Shown: positions 26,698 to 36,506, numbered from the stretch's first letter. The stretch: DNA of 64,000 bases from Alteracholeplasma palmae J233 (GCF_000968055.1 NC_022538.1:248001-312000), one strand, 5' to 3'. Numbers and translations: made by a program. Notes: generated from the letters alone by a model not told the origin.

Positions 26698-28213
26698 AAT
26701 TATTGTTTTAGATTTTGGTAGCCAATATAATCAGCTCATTGTGAGAAGAGTTAGAGAATTAGGTGTTTATAGCGAATTAGTTTCACATGAAATAAGTTTA
26801 GAAAAAATCAAAAGTGATAAGACAATTAAAGGGATTATATTATCAGGTGGGCCACATTCTGTTTATGAAGAAAATAGCTTTAGTATAGATAAAACAATTT
26901 TTGAATTAGATATTCCTGTTTTAGGTATTTGTTATGGCATGCAACTTATGGCTAGTTTGTTAGGTGGAACTGTAACAAAAAGTGATAAAAAGGAATATGG
27001 ATTAACAAAAATTGATATTATAGATAGCTCTTTAACTAAAGAATTACCTAAATCATTTAATGTATGGATGAGCCATGATGATAGTGTAGTAAAAGTTCCA
27101 AAAGATTTTAAGACAACAGCTAAAAGCTCACTTACACAAACTGTTATGATGGAACATATAAATAAGCCACTTTATGGAATTCAGTATCATGTTGAGGTGA
27201 ATCATACTGAATATGGTAAAGATATTTTATCTCACTTTATAGATAAGTGTGATGTTAAAAGAACTTGGTCTATGAAAACTTTTATTAAAGAGGAAACAAA
27301 AAAGATAAAAGAAACGATTAAAGAAGATAAAGTTATATTAGGACTATCAGGTGGAGTTGATAGTAGTGTGGTTGCGGCACTTTTAAACCATGCGATTAAA
27401 GCTCAATTAACATGTATTTTTGTTGATCATGGATTATTAAGAAAAGATGAAGCTAAAAGTGTTAAAGAAGTATTTGAAAATGAGTTTAAAATGAATTTGG
27501 TAGTTGTAGATGCTAAAGAAAGATTTTTAACTAAATTAAAAGGTATCACTGATCCTGAAACTAAAAGAAAAATTATAGGTACTGAGTTTATTAGAGTCTT
27601 TGAAGAAGAAACTAAAAAATTAGAAGATGCTAAATTTCTAGCACAAGGAACACTATATACAGATATTATAGAATCAGGAACTAAACATGCAGAAACGATT
27701 AAATCACATCATAATGTTGGAGGACTTCCTAAAGATATTAAATTTAAGCTTATTGAACCTTTAAATACTTTATTTAAAGATGAAGTGAGACAATTAGGAA
27801 AAGAACTAGGTTTAAGTGATGAAATTGTTCAAAGACAACCGTTTCCAGGACCTGGGTTAGGTATTAGAATTTTAGGAGATATAACAGAAGAAAAAATCAC
27901 TATCGTACAAGAAAGTGATTATATTTTAAGAGAAGAAATAAAAAGATATCAACAAGATAGTAAAATATGGCAGTATTTCACAGTTTTAACTCCTATCAAA
28001 ACTGTAGGGGTTAAAGGTGATAAACGCGCTTATGAAAATGTTTTAGCAATTAGAGCAGTAACATCAGTAGATGGCATGACAGCGGCTTTTGCTCATATTC
28101 CATATGAAATACTAGAAGTGATTTCAACAAGAATTATTAATGAAGTAAGAGGTGTTGGTAGAGTAGTATATGATATTACTTCTAAACCACCAGGGACAAT
28201 TGAGTGGGAGTAA
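26687..28213 (+). CDS. guaA: GMP synthase (glutamine-hydrolysing)
   Basis: 508 residues, one-chain enzyme. The N-terminal class I amidotransferase has the nucleophile in LGICYGMQL and His in [12 protein letters not shown]. The ATP-pyrophosphatase domain has [13 protein letters not shown], and the C-terminal dimerisation domain ends [17 protein letters not shown]. It aminates XMP to GMP using glutamine and ATP. It overlaps guaB, so the two steps from IMP to GMP form one operon. GGAGG inside guaB serves as ribosome site. Confidence 0.97.
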   Translation: MEDKIIVLDFGSQYNQLIVRRVRELGVYSELVSHEISLEKIKSDKTIKGIILSGGPHSVYEENSFSIDKTIFELDIPVLGICYGMQLMASLLGGTVTKSDKKEYGLTKIDIIDSSLTKELPKSFNVWMSHDDSVVKVPKDFKTTAKSSLTQTVMMEHINKPLYGIQYHVEVNHTEYGKDILSHFIDKCDVKRTWSMKTFIKEETKKIKETIKEDKVILGLSGGVDSSVVAALLNHAIKAQLTCIFVDHGLLRKDEAKSVKEVFENEFKMNLVVVDAKERFLTKLKGITDPETKRKIIGTEFIRVFEEETKKLEDAKFLAQGTLYTDIIESGTKHAETIKSHHNVGGLPKDIKFKLIEPLNTLFKDEVRQLGKELGLSDEIVQRQPFPGPGLGIRILGDITEEKITIVQESDYILREEIKRYQQDSKIWQYFTVLTPIKTVGVKGDKRAYENVLAIRAVTSVDGMTAAFAHIPYEILEVISTRIINEVRGVGRVVYDITSKPPGTIEWE

Positions 28214-28373
28214 CGAAACACATTAAATACCATCCTGAAGTCTATTTGTGAGGATTCATGGTAAATTAAAAGAATTTTTTATTAAAAAATTATTAGTATT
28301 TAAATTGCAGTTTGACAGACAGGTAGATTTGACTACTAATTATAAAGAAGCTGTATTTTTAATTTTTTTAGTA

Positions 28374-28382
28374 TGATATAAT
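28374..28382 (+). promoter_or_regulatory. Extended -10 promoter of the VOC gene
   Basis: TGATATAAT (hexamer 28377-28382), 30 bases before ATG. The rest of the 198-base gap after guaA (28214-28411) is A+T-rich with no structure I can support. Confidence 0.55.
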
Positions 28383-28411
28383 TAGTAAAAAATATCTTTA
28401 GGAGGAATTCT

Positions 28412-28747
28412 ATGTTTAAAAGAATTGACACTGCATTTGTATATGTTTCTAATATGGAGGCATCGGTGAATTGGTACAAGGAGATTCTAGGGTTAAAAGT
28501 AGCGTTGGATTATCCAGGATATGTTTCTTTTAAACTAGGAGAAACATACCTTACATTAATCCAGAACAAAGATCAAATAAATCAAAAGTTTAGTACTTTT
28601 AATTTTTTTGTTGATGATGCTTTTGCAACGCATCAATATTTAACTGAAAAATTTGTAGAAGTTACTGAAATTAAAAGTGATGGCGTAGATCATTTTGCTT
28701 TCTTTGATTTAGATGGTAATAGATTAGAAATCTGCTCATTCAAGTGA
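28412..28747 (+). CDS. VOC/glyoxalase-fold protein
   Basis: 111 residues in one vicinal-oxygen-chelate module: DTAFVYVSNMEASVNWYKEI and LGLKVALDYPGYVSF, then VDDAFATHQYL and HFAFFDLDGNRLEIC. The C-terminal Glu ligand (LEIC) is present, and the first ligand position has lost the usual His. The family covers glyoxalase I, fosfomycin resistance and dioxygenases; the true substrate is not visible. It is a single gene with AGGAGGA before the ATG. Confidence 0.8.
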   Translation: MFKRIDTAFVYVSNMEASVNWYKEILGLKVALDYPGYVSFKLGETYLTLIQNKDQINQKFSTFNFFVDDAFATHQYLTEKFVEVTEIKSDGVDHFAFFDLDGNRLEICSFK

Positions 28748-28878
28748 AATATTTGTGGTAAAATCTTTCAAAAATTATTAAATTAAATTCTTTTTAGTAT
28801 GTGTAAGCTCTGGTTTTCTATCACAAAATGACCTTTTTATGGTATAATAAACAAATACAATAAAAAAGGAGTGATTAT

Positions 28879-29979
28879 TTGCTGATAGGCACAATAAAAG
28901 AAATGATGAATAATGAATACCGTGTAGGGCTTACTGCAAGCAATGTATATGAGCTTGTTGAACAAGGACATGAGGTATTAGTTGAAAAAGGTTCAGGAGT
29001 TAATTCTGGAATTAGTGATGAAGAATATCTAGAAGCTGGCGCTAAAATTATAGAAACAGCCAAAGAAGTTTGGGATAGAGTTGAGTTACTAATAAAGGTT
29101 AAAGAACCTATTGAAAGTGAATTTAAATATTTTAGAAGCAATTTGACAATATTTAGTTATATGCATTTATCTGCACATAAAGAATTAACTGCGGAATTAT
29201 TAAAAAAAGGAACGAATGCTATTTCTTATGAAACGTTAACGACCAAAGATGGAGAGCTTCCATGCTTGAAACCAATGAGTAGTATCGCAGGGCGTATGAG
29301 TGCTATTATAGGTTCTGAGTATTTGCAAAAAGCAAAAGGTGGAAGTGGGATATTGATATCTGGTCTTCCTGGCGTTAAGCGAGCGAATGCAGTTATCGTT
29401 GGTGCTGGTAACGTTGGAGAAAATGCTTTAAAAATGCTTGTTGGTCTTGGTGCTAATGTGACGATTCTTGATGTAGACATTAAAAAACTGGGTGTTTTAG
29501 ATGATATTTATCAAAATAGAATCCAGACTTTATATAGTGATTCAGATAACTTAGAAAAAGCAATCACAAAGGCAGATTTAGTTATTGGGGCAATCTCTTT
29601 ACCTGGGCTTAAAACACCTAAACTAATCAAGCGAAAGTATTATAAAAAAATGAGACCTGGTAGTGTGATTGTTGATGTTGCAATTGATCAAGGTGGTTCA
29701 ACTGAAGTAAGTAGAGTGACAACACATGATGATCCGGTATTTTATGTAGATGGTATTTTGCATTATTGTGTTGCTAATATACCAGGAGCTGTACCATTAA
29801 CATCAACAGAAGCGTTAAATAACGCAACTTTTAAGTATATATCCTTAATTGCTGAATTAGGAATTGAAAATGCCTTAGAACAAAGTGATGAAATTAAAAC
29901 AGCTGCGAATATCATTAATGGTAAAGTTGTTAATGAAAATGTAGCAAGATCATTAAAACTTAATTTTAGTGAACTATAA
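28879..29979 (+). CDS. ald: Alanine dehydrogenase
   Basis: 366 residues. LIGTIKEMMNNEYRVGLTAS contains the pyruvate-binding Arg, KVKEP the catalytic Lys, and YMHLSAHKEL the catalytic His region. The Rossmann fold shows VIVGAGNVGENALKMLVGLG. It interconverts alanine and pyruvate with NAD. It starts with TTG at 28879, seven bases after AAAGGAG; no other start fits. TATAAT follows a TGG at about 28840. It is monocistronic with its own terminator. In a fermenter it could recycle NADH or use alanine. Confidence 0.94.
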   Translation: MLIGTIKEMMNNEYRVGLTASNVYELVEQGHEVLVEKGSGVNSGISDEEYLEAGAKIIETAKEVWDRVELLIKVKEPIESEFKYFRSNLTIFSYMHLSAHKELTAELLKKGTNAISYETLTTKDGELPCLKPMSSIAGRMSAIIGSEYLQKAKGGSGILISGLPGVKRANAVIVGAGNVGENALKMLVGLGANVTILDVDIKKLGVLDDIYQNRIQTLYSDSDNLEKAITKADLVIGAISLPGLKTPKLIKRKYYKKMRPGSVIVDVAIDQGGSTEVSRVTTHDDPVFYVDGILHYCVANIPGAVPLTSTEALNNATFKYISLIAELGIENALEQSDEIKTAANIINGKVVNENVARSLKLNFSEL

Positions 29980-29982
29980 ATT

Positions 29983-30025
29983 AAAAACTGTAAAGTTCTA
30001 TTTTAGAGCTTTACAGTTTTTTTTA
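29983..30025. terminator. Strong terminator between ald and a convergent gene
   Basis: AAAACTGTAAAG pairs with CTTTACAGTTTT, followed by eight T. The A-rich 5' flank lets it work in both directions. Confidence 0.88.
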
Positions 30026-30040
30026 TTAAAAAATATTAAG

Positions 30041-30871
30041 TTATAGTCTATAAACACCTTTTTTAGATAAATCAAATTCTAGATTTTCAGAAATAACATT
30101 GATTTCTATGAGTGAGTCTAATACTTGCTTGGTATAAGTGTATCCCATTTTGATTCTATCTTCTATATATTTAGGATTGAAATTTAACATAGTTAAAATA
30201 GTTTTTCCTATTTTTTGAGGTGGAGAAAAATCTATGATAATACTATTATCTTTAAAGGTATCAAAAGAGTAATCTGGTCTTAAGCCAACTGTAAAGACAA
30301 TATCACAGCCTTTTTTAATTAAAATTTCAACAGGTAAGTTATCTACTAATCCTCCATCTACAAATAAGTCTTCACCGATTTTAGTTGGGCCAAATATAAT
30401 AGGAACAGAAGCACTGGCTAAAACATATTTATAAGGGTCTTTGATTTTATTTAAATGAACGATTTTAGATTCAACTATTTTTTTATTGAGTTGTGTGATC
30501 ATTCTTTGGCTAGAAGTTTTAGATAAGACAACATAGCCTTCTATTGGGCTTTCTTTAACATAGGCAATGTCTTGTTGCTTAATGAGTTGTTTATACATAA
30601 TGGTTTGGTCAAAGAAACCTAATCTATCATCTTTATATCTGACTAAACTGCTATAGATAGTAGAATTGGTCATGGACTTCCAAAAATCTACCATATGTTC
30701 ATATGGCATTTTCCCCATGACTAAAGTAGCATTTAATGCACCAATAGAAGTACCGGATACTATTTTAACTTGGTCTAATAAACCATATTCAGATAGTGCT
30801 TTTAAAACTCCAATTTGGTAGCTTCCTTTTGCCCCGCCGCCACCTAGGGCTAAACCTACTTTAGACATCAT
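30041..30871 (-). CDS. Patatin-like phospholipase (RssA/YchK group)
   Basis: About 276 residues. The oxyanion motif GGGGAKGSYQIGVL is near the start, the nucleophile serine is in VSGTSIGALNA, and the Asp of the Ser-Asp dyad is in DGGLVDNLPVEIL. This is a complete patatin active site. Proteins of this group hydrolyse acyl esters of lipids; the substrate here is unknown. No signal peptide, so cytoplasmic. The start is ATG 30871 or 30868; GTG 30877 lies in the AAGGTG ribosome site. It lies 34 bases after trpS on the same strand and may be read with it. Confidence 0.88.
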   Translation of the reverse strand: MMSKVGLALGGGGAKGSYQIGVLKALSEYGLLDQVKIVSGTSIGALNATLVMGKMPYEHMVDFWKSMTNSTIYSSLVRYKDDRLGFFDQTIMYKQLIKQQDIAYVKESPIEGYVVLSKTSSQRMITQLNKKIVESKIVHLNKIKDPYKYVLASASVPIIFGPTKIGEDLFVDGGLVDNLPVEILIKKGCDIVFTVGLRPDYSFDTFKDNSIIIDFSPPQKIGKTILTMLNFNPKYIEDRIKMGYTYTKQVLDSLIEINVISENLEFDLSKKGVYRL

Positions 30872-30905
30872 AATCACCTTACTTAGACTTTTATTTAATT
30901 ATACT

Positions 30906-31901
30906 CTATTTTCTTCCTAAACCAATTCTTTGATTTACCTTTTTAATTTTTCTTTCGGCAATGATTCTAGCATTTTGTGCACCTAGTGTTAATATGTCAT
31001 CTAATTCTTTACTATTGATAAGTGTTTTATATTTTTCTTGAATAGGTTTAATGACTTCAACAACTACATCAGCAACACTTTCTTTAAATTCTTTATATGA
31101 ACTATCTTTGAATAGATTTTCTGTATCTTTGATAGATAAGTCTTTTAGTGAAGCATAAATAGTAAGCAAATTACTAATTCCAGGTTTATTTTCTAAGTCA
31201 TAATATACTTTAGTATCTGAATCTGTAACGGCACTTTTAATTTTATTTTTTATTTGATTTAAATCATCTAAAAGAAGTACATAGCTTTTTGGGTTATCTT
31301 CTGTTTTAGACATTTTTTTGCTAGGATCAGTTAAGGATTTAATTCTAGCTCCTGTTTTAGGGGTAAATCCTTCTGGAACGATAAATGTATCACCATATAA
31401 ATTATTAAATCGATTAGCTATTGTTCTAGTTAATTCTAAATGTTGAGTTTGATCTTCTCCGATTGGAACAATATTAGCATCATACATTAAAATATCCGCA
31501 GCCATTAACGCAGGATAAGTTAAAAGAGATGTTCTAATACCAGTTTCTTGTTTAACCTTTTTGTCTTTATATTGAGTCATTCTTTCCATTTCTCCAACAT
31601 AAGCATTAGATTCCATGATATAGCCAAGATAAGCATGTTCAATGACTTCAGATTGAATAAATAAGTTAACCTTTTCTGGATTTAACCCACAAGCTAAGTA
31701 AATAGCAGCAATGCTTTTAATTTTTTTTCTTAATTCTGATTTTTCTTGAGGGACTGTGATTGCATGTAAGTCCGCAATAAAAATAAAAAATTCAGTGTCT
31801 TTTAAAGTGTTTTGTAAATCAACAAATTGTTTTAAAGCTCCAATGTAGTTTCCTAGTGTAATTTCACCAGTTGGTTTAATACCTGATACAAGTCTTTTCA
31901 T
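30906..31901 (-). CDS. trpS: Tryptophanyl-tRNA synthetase
   Basis: 331 residues, class I. The HIGH-equivalent is in PTGEITLGNYIGAL and the KMSKS loop is DPSKKMSKTEDNP. Trp-binding MADILMYDANIVPIGEDQTQ is intact. It charges tRNA-Trp, which reads UGG only, in keeping with UGA as stop. It is controlled by a T-box leader. AAAGGAAATG precedes the ATG. The patatin gene downstream may share its transcript. Confidence 0.96.
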   Translation of the reverse strand: MKRLVSGIKPTGEITLGNYIGALKQFVDLQNTLKDTEFFIFIADLHAITVPQEKSELRKKIKSIAAIYLACGLNPEKVNLFIQSEVIEHAYLGYIMESNAYVGEMERMTQYKDKKVKQETGIRTSLLTYPALMAADILMYDANIVPIGEDQTQHLELTRTIANRFNNLYGDTFIVPEGFTPKTGARIKSLTDPSKKMSKTEDNPKSYVLLLDDLNQIKNKIKSAVTDSDTKVYYDLENKPGISNLLTIYASLKDLSIKDTENLFKDSSYKEFKESVADVVVEVIKPIQEKYKTLINSKELDDILTLGAQNARIIAERKIKKVNQRIGLGRK

Positions 31902-31934
31902 AATATATCATTTCCTTTTAATGTATTTTTAAAT

Positions 31935-32092
31935 AAAAAAACGCCCTTAGAAATAAATCTAAGGACGAATGAATTCGCGGTGCCACCTTAGTTCTAGAAT
32001 AAATTCTAGCGCTTTAAGTTAAAATTTTTATAGACTCCAAAGGCCCAATTTTCAGTAAAAGTTTATCTTAAGTTTCACCAACCCTTAAGTCT
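31935..32092 (-). promoter_or_regulatory. Tryptophan T-box riboswitch of trpS (compact)
   Basis: The minus strand holds AAGGTGGCACCGCG (31976-31989) and then the terminator CCTTAGA..TCTAAGG with seven T (to 31935). The probable specifier is TGG (32037-32039). Stem I is closed by AGACT (32088-32092) and AGTCT (32032-32036), which leaves only about 61 bases, far shorter than in the tyrS T-box. Confidence 0.88.
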
Positions 32093-32097
32093 CTAGT

Positions 32098-32127
32098 ATA
32101 ATACTTTTTCTTACTTTTCTTTGTCAA
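32098..32127 (-). promoter_or_regulatory. trpS promoter
   Basis: Minus-strand TTGACA (32122-32127), 18-base spacer, TATTAT (32098-32103). Transcription would start at the 5' edge of T-box stem I. Confidence 0.7.
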
Positions 32128-32144
32128 CGTCTATTTTTAGTATA

Positions 32145-33908
32145 TCACGCTTTTAAAGTTTCTTCAAGTAAATCTAATAATTCTTTAAAGCGAGTAATAA
32201 CTGCTAAGAAAGTATCTTTAGTAGTTAAATCAGCACCAGCTTTTTTAGCTTGATTAACTGGATAATCTGAACCACCTGATTTTAATAAACCTAAATAGTT
32301 TTCCATTGCATGAGGTTTATTGTTTTTAATGTCTGAATATATTTTAAGTGAAGCACTATATGAAGTAGCATATTGATAAACATAAAATGGTGTATGGAAT
32401 AAATGGGGTATATAAGCCCAAACTAATTCTTTCCCATTTTCTTTAGCGATATCTAAATCATAATAATGTTTATATAAATCAATCATAATTTTTGATAGAG
32501 CATCAGCGTTAATTGGTTTTCCTTCTTCAACAAGTTTGTTTGCTTCATACTCATAAGTAGCGAATAATGTTTGACGATAGAATGTACTTAAGATACCGTC
32601 GATTGCGGATTCTAATAAAACAATGCGTTCATTTTTAGAAGTAACATTTTTAAGCATATAGTCTAATAAAGCATGTTCATTGAAAGTGGAAGCAATTTCA
32701 GCAACAAAGATTGTATAGTCAGCAATTGCCATAGGTCTAGCTTCATTTGAGAATAAGGTATGTGCACTGTGACCTGCTTCATGGGCTAATGTAAATGCAG
32801 AGTCTAATGTTTCATTATGGTTTAATAAAATAAATGGATGATGTCCGTAAAAGCCTGATGAGTAAGCCCCTGTTCTTTTTCCGTCTTGAGGTAAGACATC
32901 AACAAATCCATCTGCAACCGCACTTTTTTGTTTTTCCACAAATTCTGGAGTAAAGTGTTTGATTGATTCAAAGAATAATTCTTTAGATTCAGCATACGTG
33001 TATTTTTTATCACTTTTAGCTAATTTTAAGAATCTGTCATATGTATGATAAGTTTCAAGATTTAAATGCTTTTTACGTAAATTAATATAGCGTTTAATTA
33101 AGTCAGTATTTTCATAAACAACATCTTTTAAATTATGGAAAACTGAAACGGGTATGTTATTTCCATCAAGGGCAGCTTCTAAAGAAGAAGCATAGTTTCT
33201 TGATTTGTAACTAGCAGCTCTTTGTTGTAAAACAAGGTTATAAGTATTAGCGAAAGCAGATTTGTTATCTTTATAACGTTTATATAATGCTTCAAATACT
33301 AATTGACGGTCACTTGGATTTTCGCTTTCTTCAATTAAGGCACGATATGAAGCAGCTGAAACTAAAACCTTTTTACCATTTGATAAAGTAACTTCTTCAT
33401 CTGTTCTATCAATAATTGATAAAGATTGATAAAGTTGAGTTGGTATGGATCTAATTGAACTGTAGTTAGCAAGAATTTTTTCTTCTAATTCAGATAAAAC
33501 ATGTTTTTGTCCTCTAAATAATTTTTCAAATGGAAAAACATAAGCTTTTAAAAAGTCATCGTTTTTTGCCCAACTAATTACTTTTTCTTCACCAAGTGAA
33601 ATAATTTCAGGACTAACGAAAGAAGTTTTTTGTCCTAATTTTGATAATAGTAAACCAACTCTTTGGTTTTGGTTTCCTTTAACTGAATCTTTTAAATTTA
33701 AGTCTGAACCAAGGTGAGCATAAGGATAAACTTTGTATAATAAAGTTATGAATTTTTCTTCATATAGGTGATAAGCTTTAAACGTGTCAAATTCATTTAG
33801 TTTTCCTTGGAAAGTTTCAAAATGGTTAATCATAGATTCTAATATTTCGTAATCTTTTTCCCAAGCATCATCGCTTGGATAAAAGTAAGTTAAGTCCCAT
33901 TTTTGCAT
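32145..33908 (-). CDS. pepF: Oligoendopeptidase F
   Basis: 587 residues, M3B metallopeptidase. The zinc motif HExxH is in FTLAHEAGHSAHTLFS, with the third ligand Glu in IFVAEIASTFNEH. MQKWDLTYFYPSDDAWEKD is the typical N-terminus. It cleaves peptides of about 7-17 residues inside the cell, useful to an organism that imports peptides. AAAGGAGC precedes ATG 33908. It stands upstream of, and divergent from, spx. Confidence 0.95.
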   Translation of the reverse strand: MQKWDLTYFYPSDDAWEKDYEILESMINHFETFQGKLNEFDTFKAYHLYEEKFITLLYKVYPYAHLGSDLNLKDSVKGNQNQRVGLLLSKLGQKTSFVSPEIISLGEEKVISWAKNDDFLKAYVFPFEKLFRGQKHVLSELEEKILANYSSIRSIPTQLYQSLSIIDRTDEEVTLSNGKKVLVSAASYRALIEESENPSDRQLVFEALYKRYKDNKSAFANTYNLVLQQRAASYKSRNYASSLEAALDGNNIPVSVFHNLKDVVYENTDLIKRYINLRKKHLNLETYHTYDRFLKLAKSDKKYTYAESKELFFESIKHFTPEFVEKQKSAVADGFVDVLPQDGKRTGAYSSGFYGHHPFILLNHNETLDSAFTLAHEAGHSAHTLFSNEARPMAIADYTIFVAEIASTFNEHALLDYMLKNVTSKNERIVLLESAIDGILSTFYRQTLFATYEYEANKLVEEGKPINADALSKIMIDLYKHYYDLDIAKENGKELVWAYIPHLFHTPFYVYQYATSYSASLKIYSDIKNNKPHAMENYLGLLKSGGSDYPVNQAKKAGADLTTKDTFLAVITRFKELLDLLEETLKA

Positions 33909-33992
33909 AAATAATAAGCTCCTTTATTCTTTTTGATTAGTATCTATTATACGCGAGTTTATAAGAATTAAAAGCAAAAAAGCAAACAACTA

Positions 33993-34021
33993 TTGAAAAA
34001 TGTGATATAAAGGCATATAAT
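33993..34021 (+). promoter_or_regulatory. spx promoter
   Basis: TTGAAA (33993-33998), 17 bases, TATAAT (34016-34021). The leader then holds a small hairpin, CCTTACTTCTAAGG, just before the GGGAG ribosome site. Confidence 0.8.
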
Positions 34022-34064
34022 ATAGGTATGAAGATCCTTACTTCTAAGGAAGGGAGTGTAGTAT

Positions 34065-34511
34065 ATGATTACCATTTATACAACACCAAGTTGTTCATCT
34101 TGTAGAAAAGCTAAGAAGTGGTTAGACGAGCATAATGTAGTTTATGAAGAAAGAAATCTTTTTAATCACAGAATAAGTAATTTTGATATTGATATGATGC
34201 TTGAACATGCTGAAAATGGATTTGATGATATTATTTCAACTCGCTCTAAAATATTTAAAGAAAAAGATTTAGATGTTGAAGATATGTCTGTAAGTGAATT
34301 AAAGAATTTCATTATTGATAATCCAAGTATCTTAAAAAGACCTATTATTGTTGATGAAAAAAGAATGCAAGTTGGATATAACGATGAAGAAATCAGAGTA
34401 TTCATTCCTAAAAAATTAAGAGACTTTATTATGAGTAGCAATATTTATAAAGAAGATGACTCTGAATATCAAACAGTGTTGGAACAATATTTTAATAACG
34501 ACGCTAAATAA
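34065..34511 (+). CDS. spx: Spx/ArsC-family redox regulator
   Basis: 148 residues (Bacillus Spx is 131). The redox motif CSSC is at residues 8-14 (TTPSCSSCRKAKKWL), followed by FNHRIS and LKRPIIVDEKRMQVGYN. Spx binds the RNA polymerase alpha C-terminal domain and switches transcription under thiol stress. The ArsC reductases share the fold; the CxxC at this position and RPI loop favour Spx. The acidic C-terminal extension (YKEDDSEYQTVLEQYF) is longer than usual. Single gene. Confidence 0.88.
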   Translation: MITIYTTPSCSSCRKAKKWLDEHNVVYEERNLFNHRISNFDIDMMLEHAENGFDDIISTRSKIFKEKDLDVEDMSVSELKNFIIDNPSILKRPIIVDEKRMQVGYNDEEIRVFIPKKLRDFIMSSNIYKEDDSEYQTVLEQYFNNDAK

Positions 34512-34524
34512 CATTAAAAGATTG

Positions 34525-34553
34525 AAGAACTTATATCAATAAGTTCTTTTTTT
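34525..34553 (+). terminator. spx terminator
   Basis: AAGAACTTA (34525-34533) pairs with TAAGTTCTT (34540-34548), then T run. Confidence 0.85.
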
Positions 34554-34572
34554 ATGCTCTTTAAATAAAGAT

Positions 34573-34601
34573 AAAAAAAAGCCCTGGAATAAATCCAGAG
34601 C
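34573..34601 (-). terminator. Terminator of the CYTH gene
   Basis: Minus-strand GCTCTGG pairs with CCAGGGC, followed by eight T. Confidence 0.88.
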
Positions 34602-34610
34602 AAATAATTT

Positions 34611-35174
34611 TTATTTAACAATACAAGTTAAAGCACGATCACTTTTTCTTCTTGTAGGTTTAAATTCAATTTGATGATTTTCTAAAAATTGATTAAAAGC
34701 AACTTTACCTTCTTCAAAATTATCTACTTCATATTCTATTTCATATTCAGTGATACCACAGTAGTCGCATCTATCAAAAAATAGAGTACCGACTTCATAA
34801 GGTGTTCTAGCTCTTAAATTATCTAGGCTTGTTTTAAACGTAACAAAGTAATCTACGTGATCGAAAAAATCTTTTGTATTAAAACCATTTTCAAGCATTT
34901 CATTCGCTTGTTCAGGAGTTAATAAAACGTGGTATTCATAAGCACCATGATCACTTTGACTTTTTAAAGTGACTTTATAGTAGTCATTACCCTTTTTTCT
35001 AATACGTAAAACAATTTGTTGTTTATTCAAATCTAGAGTGTCAGTGTCAAAATAATAATTAGTTTGTTTAAAAACATTACTTTCTAAACCAAACTCTTCT
35101 AATAAGTCTTGATAGACTTTTTCTGAAACAGCAGTTTTAAACTCAATTTCAATATTTTTCTTCAATTTCATCAC
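34611..35174 (-). CDS. CYTH-domain protein (YjbK type)
   Basis: 187 residues. The CYTH hallmark ExExK appears as NIEIEFKTAV at the N-terminus, followed by NYYFDTDTLDL, LRIRKKG, YKVTLKSQ, and EYEIEYEVDNFEEGK. The fold is a triphosphate tunnel binding metal and polyphosphate chains. Members include inorganic triphosphatase and thiamine triphosphatase. Bacillus YjbK is near RelQ and NadF genes, which are not adjacent here. Substrate unknown. AGGTGATG precedes the ATG. Confidence 0.85.
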   Translation of the reverse strand: MMKLKKNIEIEFKTAVSEKVYQDLLEEFGLESNVFKQTNYYFDTDTLDLNKQQIVLRIRKKGNDYYKVTLKSQSDHGAYEYHVLLTPEQANEMLENGFNTKDFFDHVDYFVTFKTSLDNLRARTPYEVGTLFFDRCDYCGITEYEIEYEVDNFEEGKVAFNQFLENHQIEFKPTRRKSDRALTCIVK

Positions 35175-35314
35175 CTACCCTATTATCTATTATTTTGATA
35201 GAAAAAGCAAGCGAAAGCACAATTATTCAAGTTTTATAGAGATAAAAAAATGAATTTTTTATAGATTCAAAAATATAAGGTATAAAAAGTCTAGTTAACG
35301 AAACTTGCGATAAA

Positions 35315-35330
35315 ATGTAAACGTTTACTT
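35315..35330 (+). promoter_or_regulatory. cre-like CcpA operator upstream of gapA
   Basis: ATGTAAACGTTTACTT matches the cre consensus WTGNAARCGNWWWCAW in 15 of 16 positions. It is centred about 45 bases upstream of the -10 hexamer at 35365-35370, where upstream cre sites tend to activate. The rest of the 234-base gap from the CYTH gene is A+T-rich with no other recognised element. Confidence 0.65.
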
Positions 35331-35361
35331 CTAGCTTGCTATGTGCAATTATAAATCCTTA

Positions 35362-35370
35362 TGATAAAAT
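35362..35370 (+). promoter_or_regulatory. gapA extended -10 promoter
   Basis: TGATAAAAT (hexamer 35365-35370), 38 bases before ATG. The -35 region is poor, which fits dependence on an activator. Confidence 0.55.
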
Positions 35371-35408
35371 ATACATGAAATAGAACAAATACTTAGGAGG
35401 AATTTAAT

Positions 35409-36419
35409 ATGTCTATTAAAGTTGCAATTAATGGGTTCGGGCGTATCGGAAGATTAGCTTTTCGTTTAATGAATGAAGACAGCAGATATGAAATCGTTGG
35501 GATTAACGATTTAACAGATGCTGAAACATTAGCTTATTTACTAAAATATGATACTGCACAAGGTGTTTACAAAACAGATAGTATCTCAAATGATGAAAAT
35601 GGAATTGTTGTTGATGGTAAAAAAATTCCAGTATTCTCAGAAAAAGAACCACAAAACTTACCTTGGGGTAAATTAGGTGTAGATGTTGTATTAGAATGTA
35701 CAGGATTCTTCACTGATAAAGAAAAAGCAGGATTACATTTAAAAGCAGGAGCTAAAAAAGTAGTTATTAGTGCTCCAGCAACAGGCGATGTAAAAACAAT
35801 CGTGTTTAACGTAAATGATGATACTTTAACAGGAGACGAAGATATTGTAAGTGGTGCTTCATGTACTACAAACTGTTTAGCTCCAATTGCTAAAGTATTA
35901 AACGATAACTTTGGAATCGTTAAAGGATTCATGACTACAGTTCATGCTTACACTAACGACCAATCATTAATGGATCAACCACACAAAAAAGGAATCTTAT
36001 CACGTCGTGGACGTGCTGCTGCTCAAAGCATCATTCCTTCATCAACAGGAGCTGCAAAAGCAATCGCTTTAGTTATTCCTGAATTAAAAGGTAAATTAGA
36101 TGGAACTGCTTTACGTGTTCCAACAATTACTGGTTCAGTTGTTGACTTAACTGTTGAACTTAAAAAAGAAGTTACATTAGCAGAAGTAGATGCTGCATTC
36201 AAGAAAGCTGCAAACGAAACTTTAGCTTATGTAGCAGATCCAATTGTTTCAAGTGATGTTATTGGTTCTCATTATGGTTCATTATATGATGCTCATACAA
36301 CACAAATTTTAAAAGAAGATCCTAAATTCGTTAAAGTTATGTCATGGTATGACAATGAAATGAGTTATACAGCACAATTAGTAAGAACTGTTGGAAAACT
36401 TGCATCATTAATTAAATAA
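35409..36419 (+). CDS. gapA: Glyceraldehyde-3-phosphate dehydrogenase
   Basis: 336 residues. NAD-binding [13 protein letters not shown] at the start, catalytic Cys152 in [14 protein letters not shown], and His in [29 protein letters not shown] is at the C-terminus. The glycolytic type with Asp in INDLTD suggests NAD preference. Codon use is markedly biased (CGT, GGT, ATC), a sign of high expression. AGGAGG precedes the ATG. It is monocistronic with a terminator and the cre-like site upstream. Confidence 0.97.
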   Translation: MSIKVAINGFGRIGRLAFRLMNEDSRYEIVGINDLTDAETLAYLLKYDTAQGVYKTDSISNDENGIVVDGKKIPVFSEKEPQNLPWGKLGVDVVLECTGFFTDKEKAGLHLKAGAKKVVISAPATGDVKTIVFNVNDDTLTGDEDIVSGASCTTNCLAPIAKVLNDNFGIVKGFMTTVHAYTNDQSLMDQPHKKGILSRRGRAAAQSIIPSSTGAAKAIALVIPELKGKLDGTALRVPTITGSVVDLTVELKKEVTLAEVDAAFKKAANETLAYVADPIVSSDVIGSHYGSLYDAHTTQILKEDPKFVKVMSWYDNEMSYTAQLVRTVGKLASLIK

Positions 36420-36438
36420 TTCGTTTTTATTAAGAAGA

Positions 36439-36467
36439 AAGAGGCTTTTTATAAAGCTTCTTTTTTA
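36439..36467 (+). terminator. gapA terminator
   Basis: AAGAGGCTTT (36439-36448) pairs with AAAGCTTCTT (36453-36462), followed by T run. Confidence 0.85.
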
Positions 36468-36506
36468 TTTTATAATGTATAATATAATCTAAAGGATGTG
36501 ATTTTT

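Noticed and set aside
28214-28411. A riboswitch between guaA and the VOC gene
   Set aside because: No known aptamer core and no terminator hairpin before the ATG; only an extended -10 is supported.
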